DNA of 64,000 nucleotides, from NCBI GenBank assembly GCA_028275165.1, contig JAQCNF010000044.1, forward strand, positions 27,856 through 91,855. Direction: 5' to 3'. The notes beneath the pieces were generated by a model. That model was not told where the DNA came from, ran no database searches, and was given only the letters and a program-made list of their open reading frames with translations. The stretch is from Haloquadratum sp. (GTDB taxonomy: Archaea; Halobacteriota; Halobacteria; Halobacteriales; Haloferacaceae). The translations under genes were made by a program, and so were the position numbers. Below, piece by piece: positions 51,208 to 60,059 of the stretch (positions within the stretch are counted from its first letter, which is position 1; every line of letters starts with the position of its first letter).

Positions 51208-51819
51208 ATGAGTAGCACAGAGATCCCATCTCGAGAGGTCGCACGTCGTGTATTCGCGACTGAATTCAATGATGCGACATTTACATTCAAAGAATCTGAT
51301 GACGAGCGCGCACCAGTGTATCAGTTGCTACCGACTGGTGAGAAAGCGAATCGAGTCTTCTTCAGCGGGACTCTGACTGAGAAAGAAGATGTTGGAGAGG
51401 ATAATGAGTATTGGCGAGGTCGGATTGTTGACCCGACGGGAACGTTCTTCGTCTACGCAGGCCAATACCAACCCGAGGCCGCACGAATGTTGCGGGAGCT
51501 TGAGCCCCCAGCGTACGTTTCGGTCGCAGGCAAACCGCGGACATTTGAGACTGATGATGGGAGTAAAACGGCATCAGTCCGGCCGGAGTCAATCGCCGTG
51601 GTTGATGATTCGACCCGGAATCGTTGGGTAGTCGAGACTGCAGAGCGAACGCTCGATCGAATTGAGCGATTCGGTGAGGAATCGAACGAGTATGCTCGGA
51701 CGGCTGAGGAGAACTATGAGATTGAGCCACGCAAGTATACTGAGGCTGTTGTGTCAGCTATTGAGAGTCTCGAAGAAACAACTGACACGACAGGGAGTGA
51801 TGCCATAGGCACGACATGA
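51208..51819 (+). CDS. rpap3: RPA-associated protein (COG3390)
   Basis: A 203-residue OB-fold protein that partners the adjacent RPA. It begins EIPSREVARRVFATEFNDA, a family signature. The OB region has GTLTEKEDVGEDNEYWRGRIVDPTGTFFVYAG. Haloarchaeal RPA-associated proteins bind their own RPA specifically; the tight spacing here supports that. The C-terminal 60 residues are acidic and helical. Confidence 0.88.
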   Translation: MSSTEIPSREVARRVFATEFNDATFTFKESDDERAPVYQLLPTGEKANRVFFSGTLTEKEDVGEDNEYWRGRIVDPTGTFFVYAGQYQPEAARMLRELEPPAYVSVAGKPRTFETDDGSKTASVRPESIAVVDDSTRNRWVVETAERTLDRIERFGEESNEYARTAEENYEIEPRKYTEAVVSAIESLEETTDTTGSDAIGTT

Positions 51820-51875
51820 AAAAGGGTAGTCTGACAAACAATTAAGTGAGTCGGGCTAAGTTCTGAGAAGTGGAA

Positions 51876-52298
51876 ATGGGGAACAAAAACAAGACGATTT
51901 CTTTTCGTGTGAATGAGGATGCTTTCGAGACACTTCGATCGATTGCTGAAGAACGCGATATCTCTCTTTCAGCGGTCTTTCGCGACTATGTGGATACACT
52001 TGTCGCACATGACGGACAGGTCCGTGTGTTGCCTGAACATGAAGTAGAGAATCTCAAACAGCAGGATACTGATGGCGACTTCCCACCAACTGTGTCGGTC
52101 CCGAAAAGCTATATTCGAGAGCACGAGCGGTTAGAACTCGAAACGGAGCACTTGCGCGAGCAACTTGAGGAGTACAAATCATATGTGAATCATCTCCGTG
52201 AAGAGGTCGAGGGGAACACAGAAGCTGAACAGGAGGTTATCGATTTGGATGATCTCGACAATGAGGAGATAGAGGATCCTCCATTTAAATTGGGATAG
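51876..52298 (+). CDS. ribbon-helix-helix protein with coiled coil
   Basis: A 140-residue protein. The first ~45 residues (KTISFRVNEDAFETLRSIAEERDISLSAVFRDYVD, shown in part) form a ribbon-helix-helix (CopG/MetJ-type) DNA-binding fold. A charged coiled coil (about 85-115) and an acidic tail follow. I start at ATG 51876; a GTG two codons earlier is possible. It lies 56 nt after the RPA-associated gene on the same strand, so it may be the third gene of that operon, perhaps an autoregulator. That role is inferred. Confidence 0.75.
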   Translation: MGNKNKTISFRVNEDAFETLRSIAEERDISLSAVFRDYVDTLVAHDGQVRVLPEHEVENLKQQDTDGDFPPTVSVPKSYIREHERLELETEHLREQLEEYKSYVNHLREEVEGNTEAEQEVIDLDDLDNEEIEDPPFKLG

Positions 52299-52811
52299 TA
52301 AATTGGAAGTGGTTCCCTGTCCACTGTTGACACCGATAACCCCTGCCCGTATCGATATTTCCTCTCTATCGACACAGGAATCTTGCATGCCGGGGTGCTT
52401 TCCCGTGCTTAGATAGAAGCCCGACCGTCTTTATTGCGCTATGTGAAAAAACCACACCACTGGGTAAAACAATCCGAGGGCAAGTGAATGGCATGTAGAG
52501 CCGATATACCCGACAAGTGTCGATTCGTTACGTAACCAACTCATATGTTGTCAGACTCAACACATATAGTTCCAACGTTGCCCGCAGAGCAAGATATTCA
52601 GCGAGACAGAGTACGACCAAGTCCAATGTGCAGTCTTGCAACTTTGACGATAGTATGATCTTGGTCTCAAGCAGGTCATAGAATGGATGCCCACAGCGCG
52701 CTCTCTCAGTTGTGACGTTCAGGGTCTGGAATACTGGAAGCTCTCACGGCTGGGTCGATGGGCACAGTGGTATCAACCCGGATGCCCAACAGCTTTAGCT
52801 GGTTGGGGAAG
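52299..52811. other. intergenic gap
   Basis: About 510 nt between converging genes with no supported CDS, tRNA or repeat. One near-palindrome (GCATGCCGGGGTGC) stands at about 52387. I see nothing else. Confidence 0.4.
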
Positions 52812-53267
52812 TCAATTCGTCAGTGAATGCTTCATCTCAGCGAGTTCTGATTTCATACCCGACTGATTATCGACAGATGCCAGCGTCTCAGCCGCTTCCA
52901 GTGTCCGAACAGCCGAGTCAAGGAAGCTGAGAATGTCACCTGGATACGCATAGAGCAGATACTCATCACCGATAATATCGACAATTGCTTGCGGACCAAA
53001 TCCCTCTGTGCGGAGCTGTAAGAGGTATGCAATGAATTTGCGTTCGGGATAGCCCGTATACAAGTCATCGGGGTTTTCAGGGTCTAAGAAGTCCTCTGCG
53101 AAATCCAAAAGCCGATCACGTGTAGCTGAATCGACATTTGAGAGCCCATCTCCGCTGTAGAGAATGTCTATTGTCGCGCCTTTGAACGCCCCTTTTGGGA
53201 TTGATACATCAAGCTGTGAGGCAATCTGCTGGTGATCTTTGAGATATATTTTGTCTGTGATTGCCAC
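52812..53267 (-). CDS. conserved haloarchaeal hypothetical protein
   Basis: A 151-residue cytoplasmic protein, mostly helical, without cysteines or membrane segments. It begins MAITDKIYLKDHQQIASQLD and contains PKGAFKGATIDILYSGDG and GYPERKFIAYLLQL. I recall close relatives across Halobacteria but no named function. It stands alone, upstream of tRNA-His on the other strand. The even sequence quality and good start suggest a real gene. Confidence 0.75.
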   Translation of the reverse strand: MAITDKIYLKDHQQIASQLDVSIPKGAFKGATIDILYSGDGLSNVDSATRDRLLDFAEDFLDPENPDDLYTGYPERKFIAYLLQLRTEGFGPQAIVDIIGDEYLLYAYPGDILSFLDSAVRTLEAAETLASVDNQSGMKSELAEMKHSLTN

Positions 53268-53506
53268 ATGTATATGATATCACTCGTCGGTTAAAAACGG
53301 CGCGTGAAATTCTTTGTTACCAGATGAGCTTATTGTAGTGAGAGCAATCAATATACCTATGTCTGGTCTCAAAATCGAAGAGTAGCGTCTGAGCCCCGAA
53401 CTCAGATTTCTGCTCTGCTTGCCGAATGAATCAAACTCTGTTGTTTATTTCACTGTGGAACCTGATTCGAAACGTATTTGATGTTTTCAATACTATTGAG
53501 AATTGT

Positions 53507-53580
53507 GTCCGGGGTAGGGTAGTGGACTATCCTTCAGCCTTGTGGAGGCTGAGACGCGGGTTCGATTCTCGCCCCTGGAC
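53507..53580 (+). tRNA. tRNA-His (GTG)
   Basis: A 74-nt tRNA including the extra G at -1, which pairs with C73, the histidine identity feature. Acceptor TCCGGGG/CCCTGGA, anticodon stem CAGCC/GGCTG with loop TTGTGGA giving GTG (His), and T arm GCGGGTTCGATTCTCGC. A TATA-like CGTATTTGA is 26-34 nt upstream. The 3' half is duplicated downstream at 53769. Confidence 0.95.
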
Positions 53581-53768
53581 CTTCTTCCGGTGCTGTACGG
53601 CGTTTTCCGAGGTTGTTCAGTGAGAGCCAATATTCCGCTTACGGCTGGCGAAAAGCCATCACATCATATTCAAATACAGTCATCTCTATCAAACCTCACA
53701 ACCCAGAAAACTCGCTATACGGCACTGGATTCAGCTGCGATAACTACCATATTCCATCCAATAACCGA

Positions 53769-53801
53769 CCTTGTGGAGGCTGAGACGCGGGTTCGATTCT
53801 C
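53769..53801 (+). repeat. duplicated 3' half of tRNA-His (att-like)
   Basis: A perfect 33-bp copy of 53538-53570, running from the anticodon loop through most of the T arm, 231 bp downstream of the gene. Beyond it the match to the acceptor end degenerates. Integrative elements that insert into tRNA genes leave such a 3' fragment at the far boundary. The DNA between holds no gene, so only a relic remains. Confidence 0.85.
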
Positions 53802-54355
53802 CCCCCTCCTGGATTTTCAATCCGTTCTCAAGCATCGGTCTTATTTGCTTATGTTTCAGTGACGCTGCGTGCGCTCCGTTAAAATCGGGCTCGCCTTTGC
53901 AGACGCATATATACTCCGCATGACATCGCGTGTACGACTGGTTATGAACAGCGACCGGACGATAGCTGTTGAGGACACAACACAGTGAATCAATATCGGT
54001 TGGCAACATTGACGACTAAACTTTCAGCAGGGAAAATGAGCCATGAGACGATACCGGTTCGGTGAATCCCCTGCTCGTTATTAAATGCCTGACAGCTCAT
54101 AGATGTCGACCCTTAATAGTCATCGAGCTGAGAAACACATCAACCAGAGTCGTAATGAGTGAGCAGACGCCTCGGAGTCAGATAGATGCGTTTTTTGCTT
54201 GTTTCAGTGACAGCTGAACGAATAGAAACCAGCGGTTATAGACGCTCTCACCCCGATTATGGGGCCATTCAATGGGTTGTATTACTCCTGCTAGTATGTG
54301 CAAGCAGTGGGTGCATGGCTAACGGTCATACATATGTGGAGGTAATTATATATCC
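53802..54355. other. gap after the tRNA fragment
   Basis: About 550 nt with no supported gene. AT-rich sequence near 54320-54350 (CATACATATG, TAATTATATA) probably holds the promoter of the next gene. Nothing in it resembles an integrase. Confidence 0.4.
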
Positions 54356-54973
54356 ATGAGTTCAGAGTCAGTTGACGAACTGGGACCACGAGTTGAGCCA
54401 GAATCACCCAAGACAGTTCAACAGATTCTCGAAGATGCTCCTGAGGCGGCTCAAGCAAACATGGAGCGTGCTGAATCAATATTGGGCAAGCTTGATCAAG
54501 ATGCTGTTCCCGACAAATATGATACGGAAGCAGAGTGGGGGTTCAGCTTCACTGGAGTCTTAGCTCGACATCCAGAGACATTCAAAATTTGGTGGGCTGA
54601 AGAAGGACAGGTCTTTGAACATGGGTCTCTTAGCCGCGGGTTCAAAGAACTGCTCGGAGCTGTTGTTGCACATGAACGGGGCGCTGCGATTTGTATCGCA
54701 TGGCACACAACCAGCGCAGCTATCGAAGATATTGATCCAGAGCGATTCGCAGTTGCCTCAGACTTTGACGAACAGAAGGACAAACTTCCAGATCACGAAC
54801 GGGCAGCCATCGAATTCGCTCGAATGAGTGTTGAGTCGCCCGGTGCGGTGAGTGACAATGATGTACAGCAGCTTCGCGAACATGGATATGATGATTCAGA
54901 AATCGTCGAACTGACCACAACTGCCTGCACTGCAGCAAAATTTGCGAACTTCGCGCTCACATTCGATATCTGA
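54356..54973 (+). CDS. carboxymuconolactone decarboxylase-like protein
   Basis: A 205-residue all-helical protein of the CMD/AhpD superfamily. The core reads FKELLGAVVAHERGAAICIAWHT. Only the second cysteine of the AhpD CXXC site is present (Cys113); position 110 is Ala. His117 and Glu107 are kept. It can therefore not act as a dithiol AhpD-type reductase in the usual way. The N-terminal ~55 residues are an acidic extension. It stands alone. Its true activity is unclear. Confidence 0.82.
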   Translation: MSSESVDELGPRVEPESPKTVQQILEDAPEAAQANMERAESILGKLDQDAVPDKYDTEAEWGFSFTGVLARHPETFKIWWAEEGQVFEHGSLSRGFKELLGAVVAHERGAAICIAWHTTSAAIEDIDPERFAVASDFDEQKDKLPDHERAAIEFARMSVESPGAVSDNDVQQLREHGYDDSEIVELTTTACTAAKFANFALTFDI

Positions 54974-55015
54974 GACTGAATACGCTATATCATTGAAACT
55001 ATGTATGGACGACAA

Positions 55016-55054
55016 TTGACCTCCTCCCGCGCCTGAAGACGCGGGAATCCCGCC
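55016..55054. repeat. IS1341-type element end
   Basis: TTGACCTCCTCCCGCG with the hairpin CCCGCG/CGCGGG (loop CCTGAAGA), then GGAATCCCG. It is nearly identical to the end at 39937 (loop CCTAAAGA). It borders the tnpB fragment at 55091 and so is the right end of the same, now truncated element. Confidence 0.8.
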
Positions 55055-55090
55055 ACGGGATTTCAGACCGAGTCCAGCGACCCTGTGGTT

Positions 55091-55375
55091 TCAAGACGCA
55101 TACGTTCCAAGCGTCTCCTGCTGGGTAGCATCTGCTTGGCTGTCTTGTGGGGCGGTCAAACGCCCCCCATCCTCAGCCGAGTCATCGTCGTTCTCGTGTT
55201 CTCTGAAACGACTCTCTCCGCTGAGGTAGCGGTCTGCGATGTTTATTGCCCCGTTCACATCGGCTTGGTACTCGCCCATCCAGCAGTCGTCGTTCGTACA
55301 TTTGAACGTCGCCTGCTTCGGGCGATACCCAACTTCACCGCACGCATGACACTCTTGAGTGCTCGTTGACAGAGT
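55091..55375 (-). pseudogene. tnpB C-terminal fragment
   Basis: The minus strand encodes the last ~95 residues of a TnpB: the zinc ribbon CHACGEVGYRPKQATFKC with a following DDC, RuvC-III in QADVNGAINIADRY, and a variable tail. The 5' part is missing, and the frame runs straight out of the 3' end of the BCCT transporter gene. The element was therefore truncated next to, or inserted at, that gene's stop. It is of a different TnpB subtype from the copy at 40181 (ADVNGA versus ADLNAS). Confidence 0.85.
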
Positions 55376-55388
55376 GAACGAAAGACGC

Positions 55389-57257
55389 TCAATCAAACTC
55401 ATCATCAGGAGGGTCAATATCATGATGTGCCTGAATGTGTGGCAGTCGATTTGTTATTTTCTTCCAGAGTGGGGTGTAATGAGATGGGTGGGTTTGAGTT
55501 TTGAGGCTCATAAACAATCCACCGATTGCGAAGACTGCGAGGCCGGCCACTGGAGCACCGGCAAGCACAGCTAATGCTTGCAATGCAGAGGCACCACCGA
55601 ACACAGTCACGCCGAGTGCCACACATGCCTGCACACCTGCCCACAGGAAGATGGCCGGCTGAGAAGGTGTTGTTCCTCGACGAGTGATCAAAAATGCAGT
55701 CACGAGAGTAGATGTATCTGCAGAAGTGATCATAAATACGACGATAAGTGCAAGAAAGACGAAGATCAAGAAATCTGCCACTGGAAGAGTAGACAGAAGG
55801 CTAAATCCGACAACAGCCTCCTGTCCTCCACGAGTCGCAACAACAGCTAAGAGGTCACGCGTCCCGGCCTGTTGAACTGTCAACGATATTTGCCCGAGTA
55901 TAAGAAACCACCCAGCAGTGGCAAGCGATGTCGCACCAACAGTAGTTAATACGACTGTGCGAAGGCGACGACCACGGGAGAGAGCCGCAATAAACATCCC
56001 AGCGAACGGAGCCCAAGAGAACCACCATGCCCAATTCCAGATTGTCCATTCAGTTGTCCACTCTGAGGCTGGTCCAAAACTCAATGGAATAAAGTGAGTC
56101 ACGTATCCAGCAACTGTCGGGCCGACCGACTGGATAATAGCCTCTGTCGGTCCAACAATCCCAGCTGTGAGAGCGAACAATCCAAAGAGCAGTATATTGA
56201 GTGCTGCGATACGCCTCACTCCACGGTGAAGGCCGCTTGCTGCAGAGAGCCCATACACTACAGCAAGGCCGAGAATAAAGAGCACGACACCTTCGCGGCT
56301 ATAACGTATGCCCCATTGAAAAGCAATCCCCGTAAGAAACTGTTCAGAGAGCAGAGCAACTGAGGTTGCAATACCGCCGATTGTGGCAAGGACAGCGACA
56401 GAGTCGATTAGTCTGGTGGGTCGACGTTCCATTGCATCCAAGCCGACAATCGGGGTGAGCAGAGCGGAAAATCGGAGTGGAGCACCGCGTTCATACACCG
56501 CATACGCTATCGGCACACCGATGATCGCATAGGCACTCCAAGCTGAAATTCCCCAGTGGAAGAGTGTCGTAGCGAGCCCGGTTTCTGCAGCTGCTGTTGT
56601 TTGTGGACTCACGCTCAATCCAGCCGGTGGGTTTCGATAATGAAACAATGCCTCTGTCGGACCCCAAAAAACGATACCAGCAGCGATTCCCGCAGTGAAA
56701 ATCAGCGTGAAATATGTCGCATACGAGTATGCTGGCGTCGCATCGGCCCCTCCGAGACGTAAATCCCCCCACTTGCTGAAAGCCAAAATGAGAGAGCTGA
56801 CGAGTGCAAGTAGGATGACAATCTGGAACATCGGTCCTGTAAGTTCAAGAATAACTGTCGTCACAGATTCGACGGTCGCGGCCGTTGCTGCTGGTATGAT
56901 CATCGCACAACCGAGATAACTCCCGAATAGCACGACAGGTGGAAGCGCGACGAGAGGATCGATATGGACGAGCACTGACCGCACGGTAGACTCTTGAGAG
57001 GTCATTCGGAGTCGGAAGGCTGCGACTGGTTCTCTCAGTGAGACCGATTCTCTTCGGTATGGAAGAACCGCGAGGTATCCTAATCCGGATCCGAAGAACA
57101 AAAGCGACAGTGCTAGCCAGTACTGACCACCGAGGAGATCTTCAACCGTACCCTGAAAGAAGAATCCAATTAGGACGAGCGTTCCGGTTAACAGGCAACT
57201 ACCGAGAAACACTCGCTCAACGACTGATTGTGAGTCGGTGTCACGATCAGTGCTCAC
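55389..57257 (-). CDS. BCCT family transporter
   Basis: A 622-residue membrane protein with about 12 helices, of the betaine/carnitine/choline transporter family. It has the signature WNWAWWFSWAPFAGMFIA and the glycine-rich GIAAGIVFWGPTEALFHY in an early helix. Such carriers import compatible solutes, usually with Na+. The N-terminal ~90 residues hold two extra helices, longer than standard. Next to it on the same strand are a K+ channel and a membrane protease, which suggests an osmotic or ion-stress group; this is inference. Confidence 0.92.
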   Translation of the reverse strand: MSTDRDTDSQSVVERVFLGSCLLTGTLVLIGFFFQGTVEDLLGGQYWLALSLLFFGSGLGYLAVLPYRRESVSLREPVAAFRLRMTSQESTVRSVLVHIDPLVALPPVVLFGSYLGCAMIIPAATAATVESVTTVILELTGPMFQIVILLALVSSLILAFSKWGDLRLGGADATPAYSYATYFTLIFTAGIAAGIVFWGPTEALFHYRNPPAGLSVSPQTTAAAETGLATTLFHWGISAWSAYAIIGVPIAYAVYERGAPLRFSALLTPIVGLDAMERRPTRLIDSVAVLATIGGIATSVALLSEQFLTGIAFQWGIRYSREGVVLFILGLAVVYGLSAASGLHRGVRRIAALNILLFGLFALTAGIVGPTEAIIQSVGPTVAGYVTHFIPLSFGPASEWTTEWTIWNWAWWFSWAPFAGMFIAALSRGRRLRTVVLTTVGATSLATAGWFLILGQISLTVQQAGTRDLLAVVATRGGQEAVVGFSLLSTLPVADFLIFVFLALIVVFMITSADTSTLVTAFLITRRGTTPSQPAIFLWAGVQACVALGVTVFGGASALQALAVLAGAPVAGLAVFAIGGLFMSLKTQTHPSHYTPLWKKITNRLPHIQAHHDIDPPDDEFD

Positions 57258-57308
57258 ACAGAAAATATTCGTATGCGTTCATATAAGATTGTGTGAACGA
57301 GCCGTCAC

Positions 57309-58517
57309 TCACTGGTCTGCTAGCGACGACATGTCCAGGTCGTCGTTGACAGCCGATGCAAGAAGCTGTCCACCTATTCCACGCAGGTTGAGTACAGTAT
57401 CAGCCCCCACTGTCCGCATCTTCTCAACATGTGTCTCCGCATTCGACACTGCAGCGATCTGTATGTCGGTATCGATATTCCGCACAGCAAGGATAGACAT
57501 CACATTCTGTGCATCATCACGGCTTGCAACAATAACCGCACGTGCACTGGAGAGGCCAGTCTCACGAACTGCTGTTTCATCAGTTGGATCTGCAGTCAAT
57601 ACCTCTCCGCCGGCCCCTGAGAGCTCTGTCGCAGCGTCGGTGTCCGTCGTCACAAATACCACAGAATCATTCTCATCAGTATGTTCAAGAAACGATGCAG
57701 CAATCGGACCGTAACCAAGGACGACAATATGATCCTCAACGAGTGCCAGTTCTGATGCAGTCATATTTCCAAATGCGGTTGCCATTCGCGACTCTATCGC
57801 GGGAGCAATAAGTGCACCCACTGCCACGGTAAATGAGCCAGTGCCTAAGACGATCACTGACAACGAGAATAGTCGTGCGACGGTGCTCGCAGGGGCAACA
57901 TCACCATAACCGACTGTTGCGACAGTCACCACGATATAATATATGGCGTCGCCCCAGCTTTGTAATCCAACGAACTGGCCACGGAGGCCGTACGCACCGA
58001 TTGTTCCATAGAGGCCGACGCCGCCAATCGCAGCAATCGCCGAAATTTGAAACGGAGTAAGTCCGAGGGGCTCGTTGAATGCTCGGCGATTTTTCACAAC
58101 CACTGGGCTGGTGAAGATAATCGCGAATAAGAGCGGTATTTCGGTTGTCTGTCCTGCAGTCAGAGGCAGAAGCACCAGTATCGGGAGTAAGATGCAGGCC
58201 AAGAGCCACCCAAGTCGTTTCCGTCGCTGTAAACCGAGCGTGGCTGCTCCAAGGGGAAATGCGAATAAGACGCCAGCGAAGCGAGTGAGCACCTTTGCTT
58301 CTGGAATCAGATTTGCCAATGGACCAGTCGGTGAGACCGTTGTTTGGCTCAGTGTAGACAACCCAGTAATGAACGCCAACAGTGTCACAAGGCTCATCAT
58401 CGCTACAGCAGATTGAGGCCCAGTGAGCGTCTGCCACTCGATCAGTGTGATCTGCTCGGCAGGATAGAATATCTGTTCGAACGGTCGCTGATCGGAAGAT
58501 TCCGGTGCATCACCCAC
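57309..58517 (-). CDS. potassium channel with RCK (TrkA-N) domain
   Basis: A 402-residue protein with several N-terminal membrane helices, the K+ selectivity filter TVGYGD (residues 201-206) between two helices, and a cytoplasmic RCK/TrkA-N domain starting HIVVLGYGPIAASFLEH (263-279). The domain binds NAD or other ligands and gates such channels. The extra four to five helices before the pore are unusual compared with simple two-helix channels. It lies 51 nt upstream of the BCCT gene on the same strand and 40 nt downstream of the protease gene. Confidence 0.92.
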   Translation of the reverse strand: MGDAPESSDQRPFEQIFYPAEQITLIEWQTLTGPQSAVAMMSLVTLLAFITGLSTLSQTTVSPTGPLANLIPEAKVLTRFAGVLFAFPLGAATLGLQRRKRLGWLLACILLPILVLLPLTAGQTTEIPLLFAIIFTSPVVVKNRRAFNEPLGLTPFQISAIAAIGGVGLYGTIGAYGLRGQFVGLQSWGDAIYYIVVTVATVGYGDVAPASTVARLFSLSVIVLGTGSFTVAVGALIAPAIESRMATAFGNMTASELALVEDHIVVLGYGPIAASFLEHTDENDSVVFVTTDTDAATELSGAGGEVLTADPTDETAVRETGLSSARAVIVASRDDAQNVMSILAVRNIDTDIQIAAVSNAETHVEKMRTVGADTVLNLRGIGGQLLASAVNDDLDMSSLADQ

Positions 58518-58557
58518 AGTAGTTTATACACAGAGACATGTCTTAAGACTATACCAG

Positions 58558-59727
58558 TTAACGTGTCTGCGGTAGCACTGAGTCTGCTCCGCCAGAGAGT
58601 GTCGATTCCGAGCTTCTCGATTGAATGATATTAAACGCCGTCATCAGATCGGAGCGTGAGATGAGACCGACGAACGTTCCATTTTTGACGACTGGAAGCC
58701 GACCAACGCCTTGATTCTGCATTTGCTGCATCGCTGTCATTGCATCGGCGGTCGGCTCAATCGTTGAGAGGTCGGCGGACATAACATCTTTGACACGGTA
58801 TGCATCTCGCTCGACTTCTTTTACTGTGCGGGCATCATCAAGAGTCACCATGCCAACGAGGGTTCCATCTCGGATCACCGGATATCCTGTATGCCGATCA
58901 GTAAACATCTGTTCGAGCAAATCCGATACAGACGTTGTCTCAGCAACGACATCGAGTTCTGACCGTGGGGTCATGACATCGCCAACAACGACGTCATCAA
59001 ACGCAGCCTTCATCACCGTCTGTTGTGCTTCTGAAGACGCTCCAATGTAAATAAAGAACGCCAATGCAATGAGAAAGAGGTTAGCAAAAATGCCGACAAT
59101 CGCAAGAATGATTGCAAATACTTTACCAATCTCCGCAGCAATCTGCGTCGCTTGGGCATGCGACCGACGGCGAGCAAGCAAGGCCTTGACAACTCGGCCG
59201 CCATCCATGGGAAACCCAGGTAGCATATTAAACGCTGCAAGAGCAACATTCGTGAGCGCCAAATAGCCGATGACGAATTGTACTGCTGCAACGGTGTCTG
59301 GAAGTCGTAGGAACAAAGCAAGTGAAATTACGCCGATACTCACGCTGACGAGCGGGCCAGCCAGTGCGATGATAAGTTCTTGCCGCCAATTCTCTGGAAA
59401 TTCCTCAAAGCTCGCCACCCCCCCGAAAAGCCACAGTGTAATCGATTCGATACGGTGACCAAACTGCATTGCGACAAGTGAATGTCCAAATTCGTGTAAG
59501 AGGACGCACGCAAATAATCCAACTGCTGCCGTGGCACCGACAATCCATTGTGTTGAGCCTCTGAACGAACTTGCCGATATAGAGCTCCCGAAGGTTTGAT
59601 TCAATACCTCAACGAGTTGCATCAGATCGCTTCCGATGAGCCACGCGAATATCGGTAGGATCAATAAGAAAGTAACATCCAGCTTGATTGGTATCCCGAA
59701 AGCGCTCCCAATTTGAAGACCTCGCAT
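58558..59727 (-). CDS. site-2 protease family metalloprotease with CBS pair
   Basis: A 389-residue intramembrane zinc protease (M50). The zinc motif is HEFGH (78-82) and the third ligand is in NMLPGFPMDGGR (Asp175). About six membrane helices are followed by two CBS domains (about 250-370), which bind adenine nucleotides and may control activity. Such proteins cleave membrane-bound regulators or signal peptides. It is first in the row of three membrane genes (protease, channel, transporter). Confidence 0.93.
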   Translation of the reverse strand: MRGLQIGSAFGIPIKLDVTFLLILPIFAWLIGSDLMQLVEVLNQTFGSSISASSFRGSTQWIVGATAAVGLFACVLLHEFGHSLVAMQFGHRIESITLWLFGGVASFEEFPENWRQELIIALAGPLVSVSIGVISLALFLRLPDTVAAVQFVIGYLALTNVALAAFNMLPGFPMDGGRVVKALLARRRSHAQATQIAAEIGKVFAIILAIVGIFANLFLIALAFFIYIGASSEAQQTVMKAAFDDVVVGDVMTPRSELDVVAETTSVSDLLEQMFTDRHTGYPVIRDGTLVGMVTLDDARTVKEVERDAYRVKDVMSADLSTIEPTADAMTAMQQMQNQGVGRLPVVKNGTFVGLISRSDLMTAFNIIQSRSSESTLSGGADSVLPQTR

Positions 59728-60059
59728 GTGCCAATCTAGAGTCGGCTACATCTTATTTTAATGGTATGTCCATCTTGAAAGGTAGTTCAGAATGCTCACT
59801 ATCTCAGTTTCGTTTGGAAATTCGACTCCTCTCAAAATCGCTTGGTGTGCGACAGGAGTTGTGTTGTCTGGTCTAAAGCGACTCGACGGACACATCGCGT
59901 GTTCGGGTGTCAATTCCAACCAATCTGTCATGGAAATATCGGGAGGAATCCAATTTCCTTGCCGGTGCCGTGCGGCCCAGACGGGGCTCGCGAGGGACCT
60001 CACGCCCATTGGTTACTTTTCATACTCAGTGCTCTATAGCCAGTTATGAACAGAGCCCG
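59728..60059. other. gap upstream of the tnpB pseudogene
   Basis: About 330 nt. Several frames are open but none resembles a known family. It probably contains the left end of the decayed element that starts at 60060, although no clean terminal hairpin is visible. Confidence 0.4.

Noticed and set aside
53426..53862. Open frames crossing tRNA-His and its fragment
   Set aside because: The apparent repeat in the protein (VEAETRVRFSP) is just the tRNA 3' half in translation.
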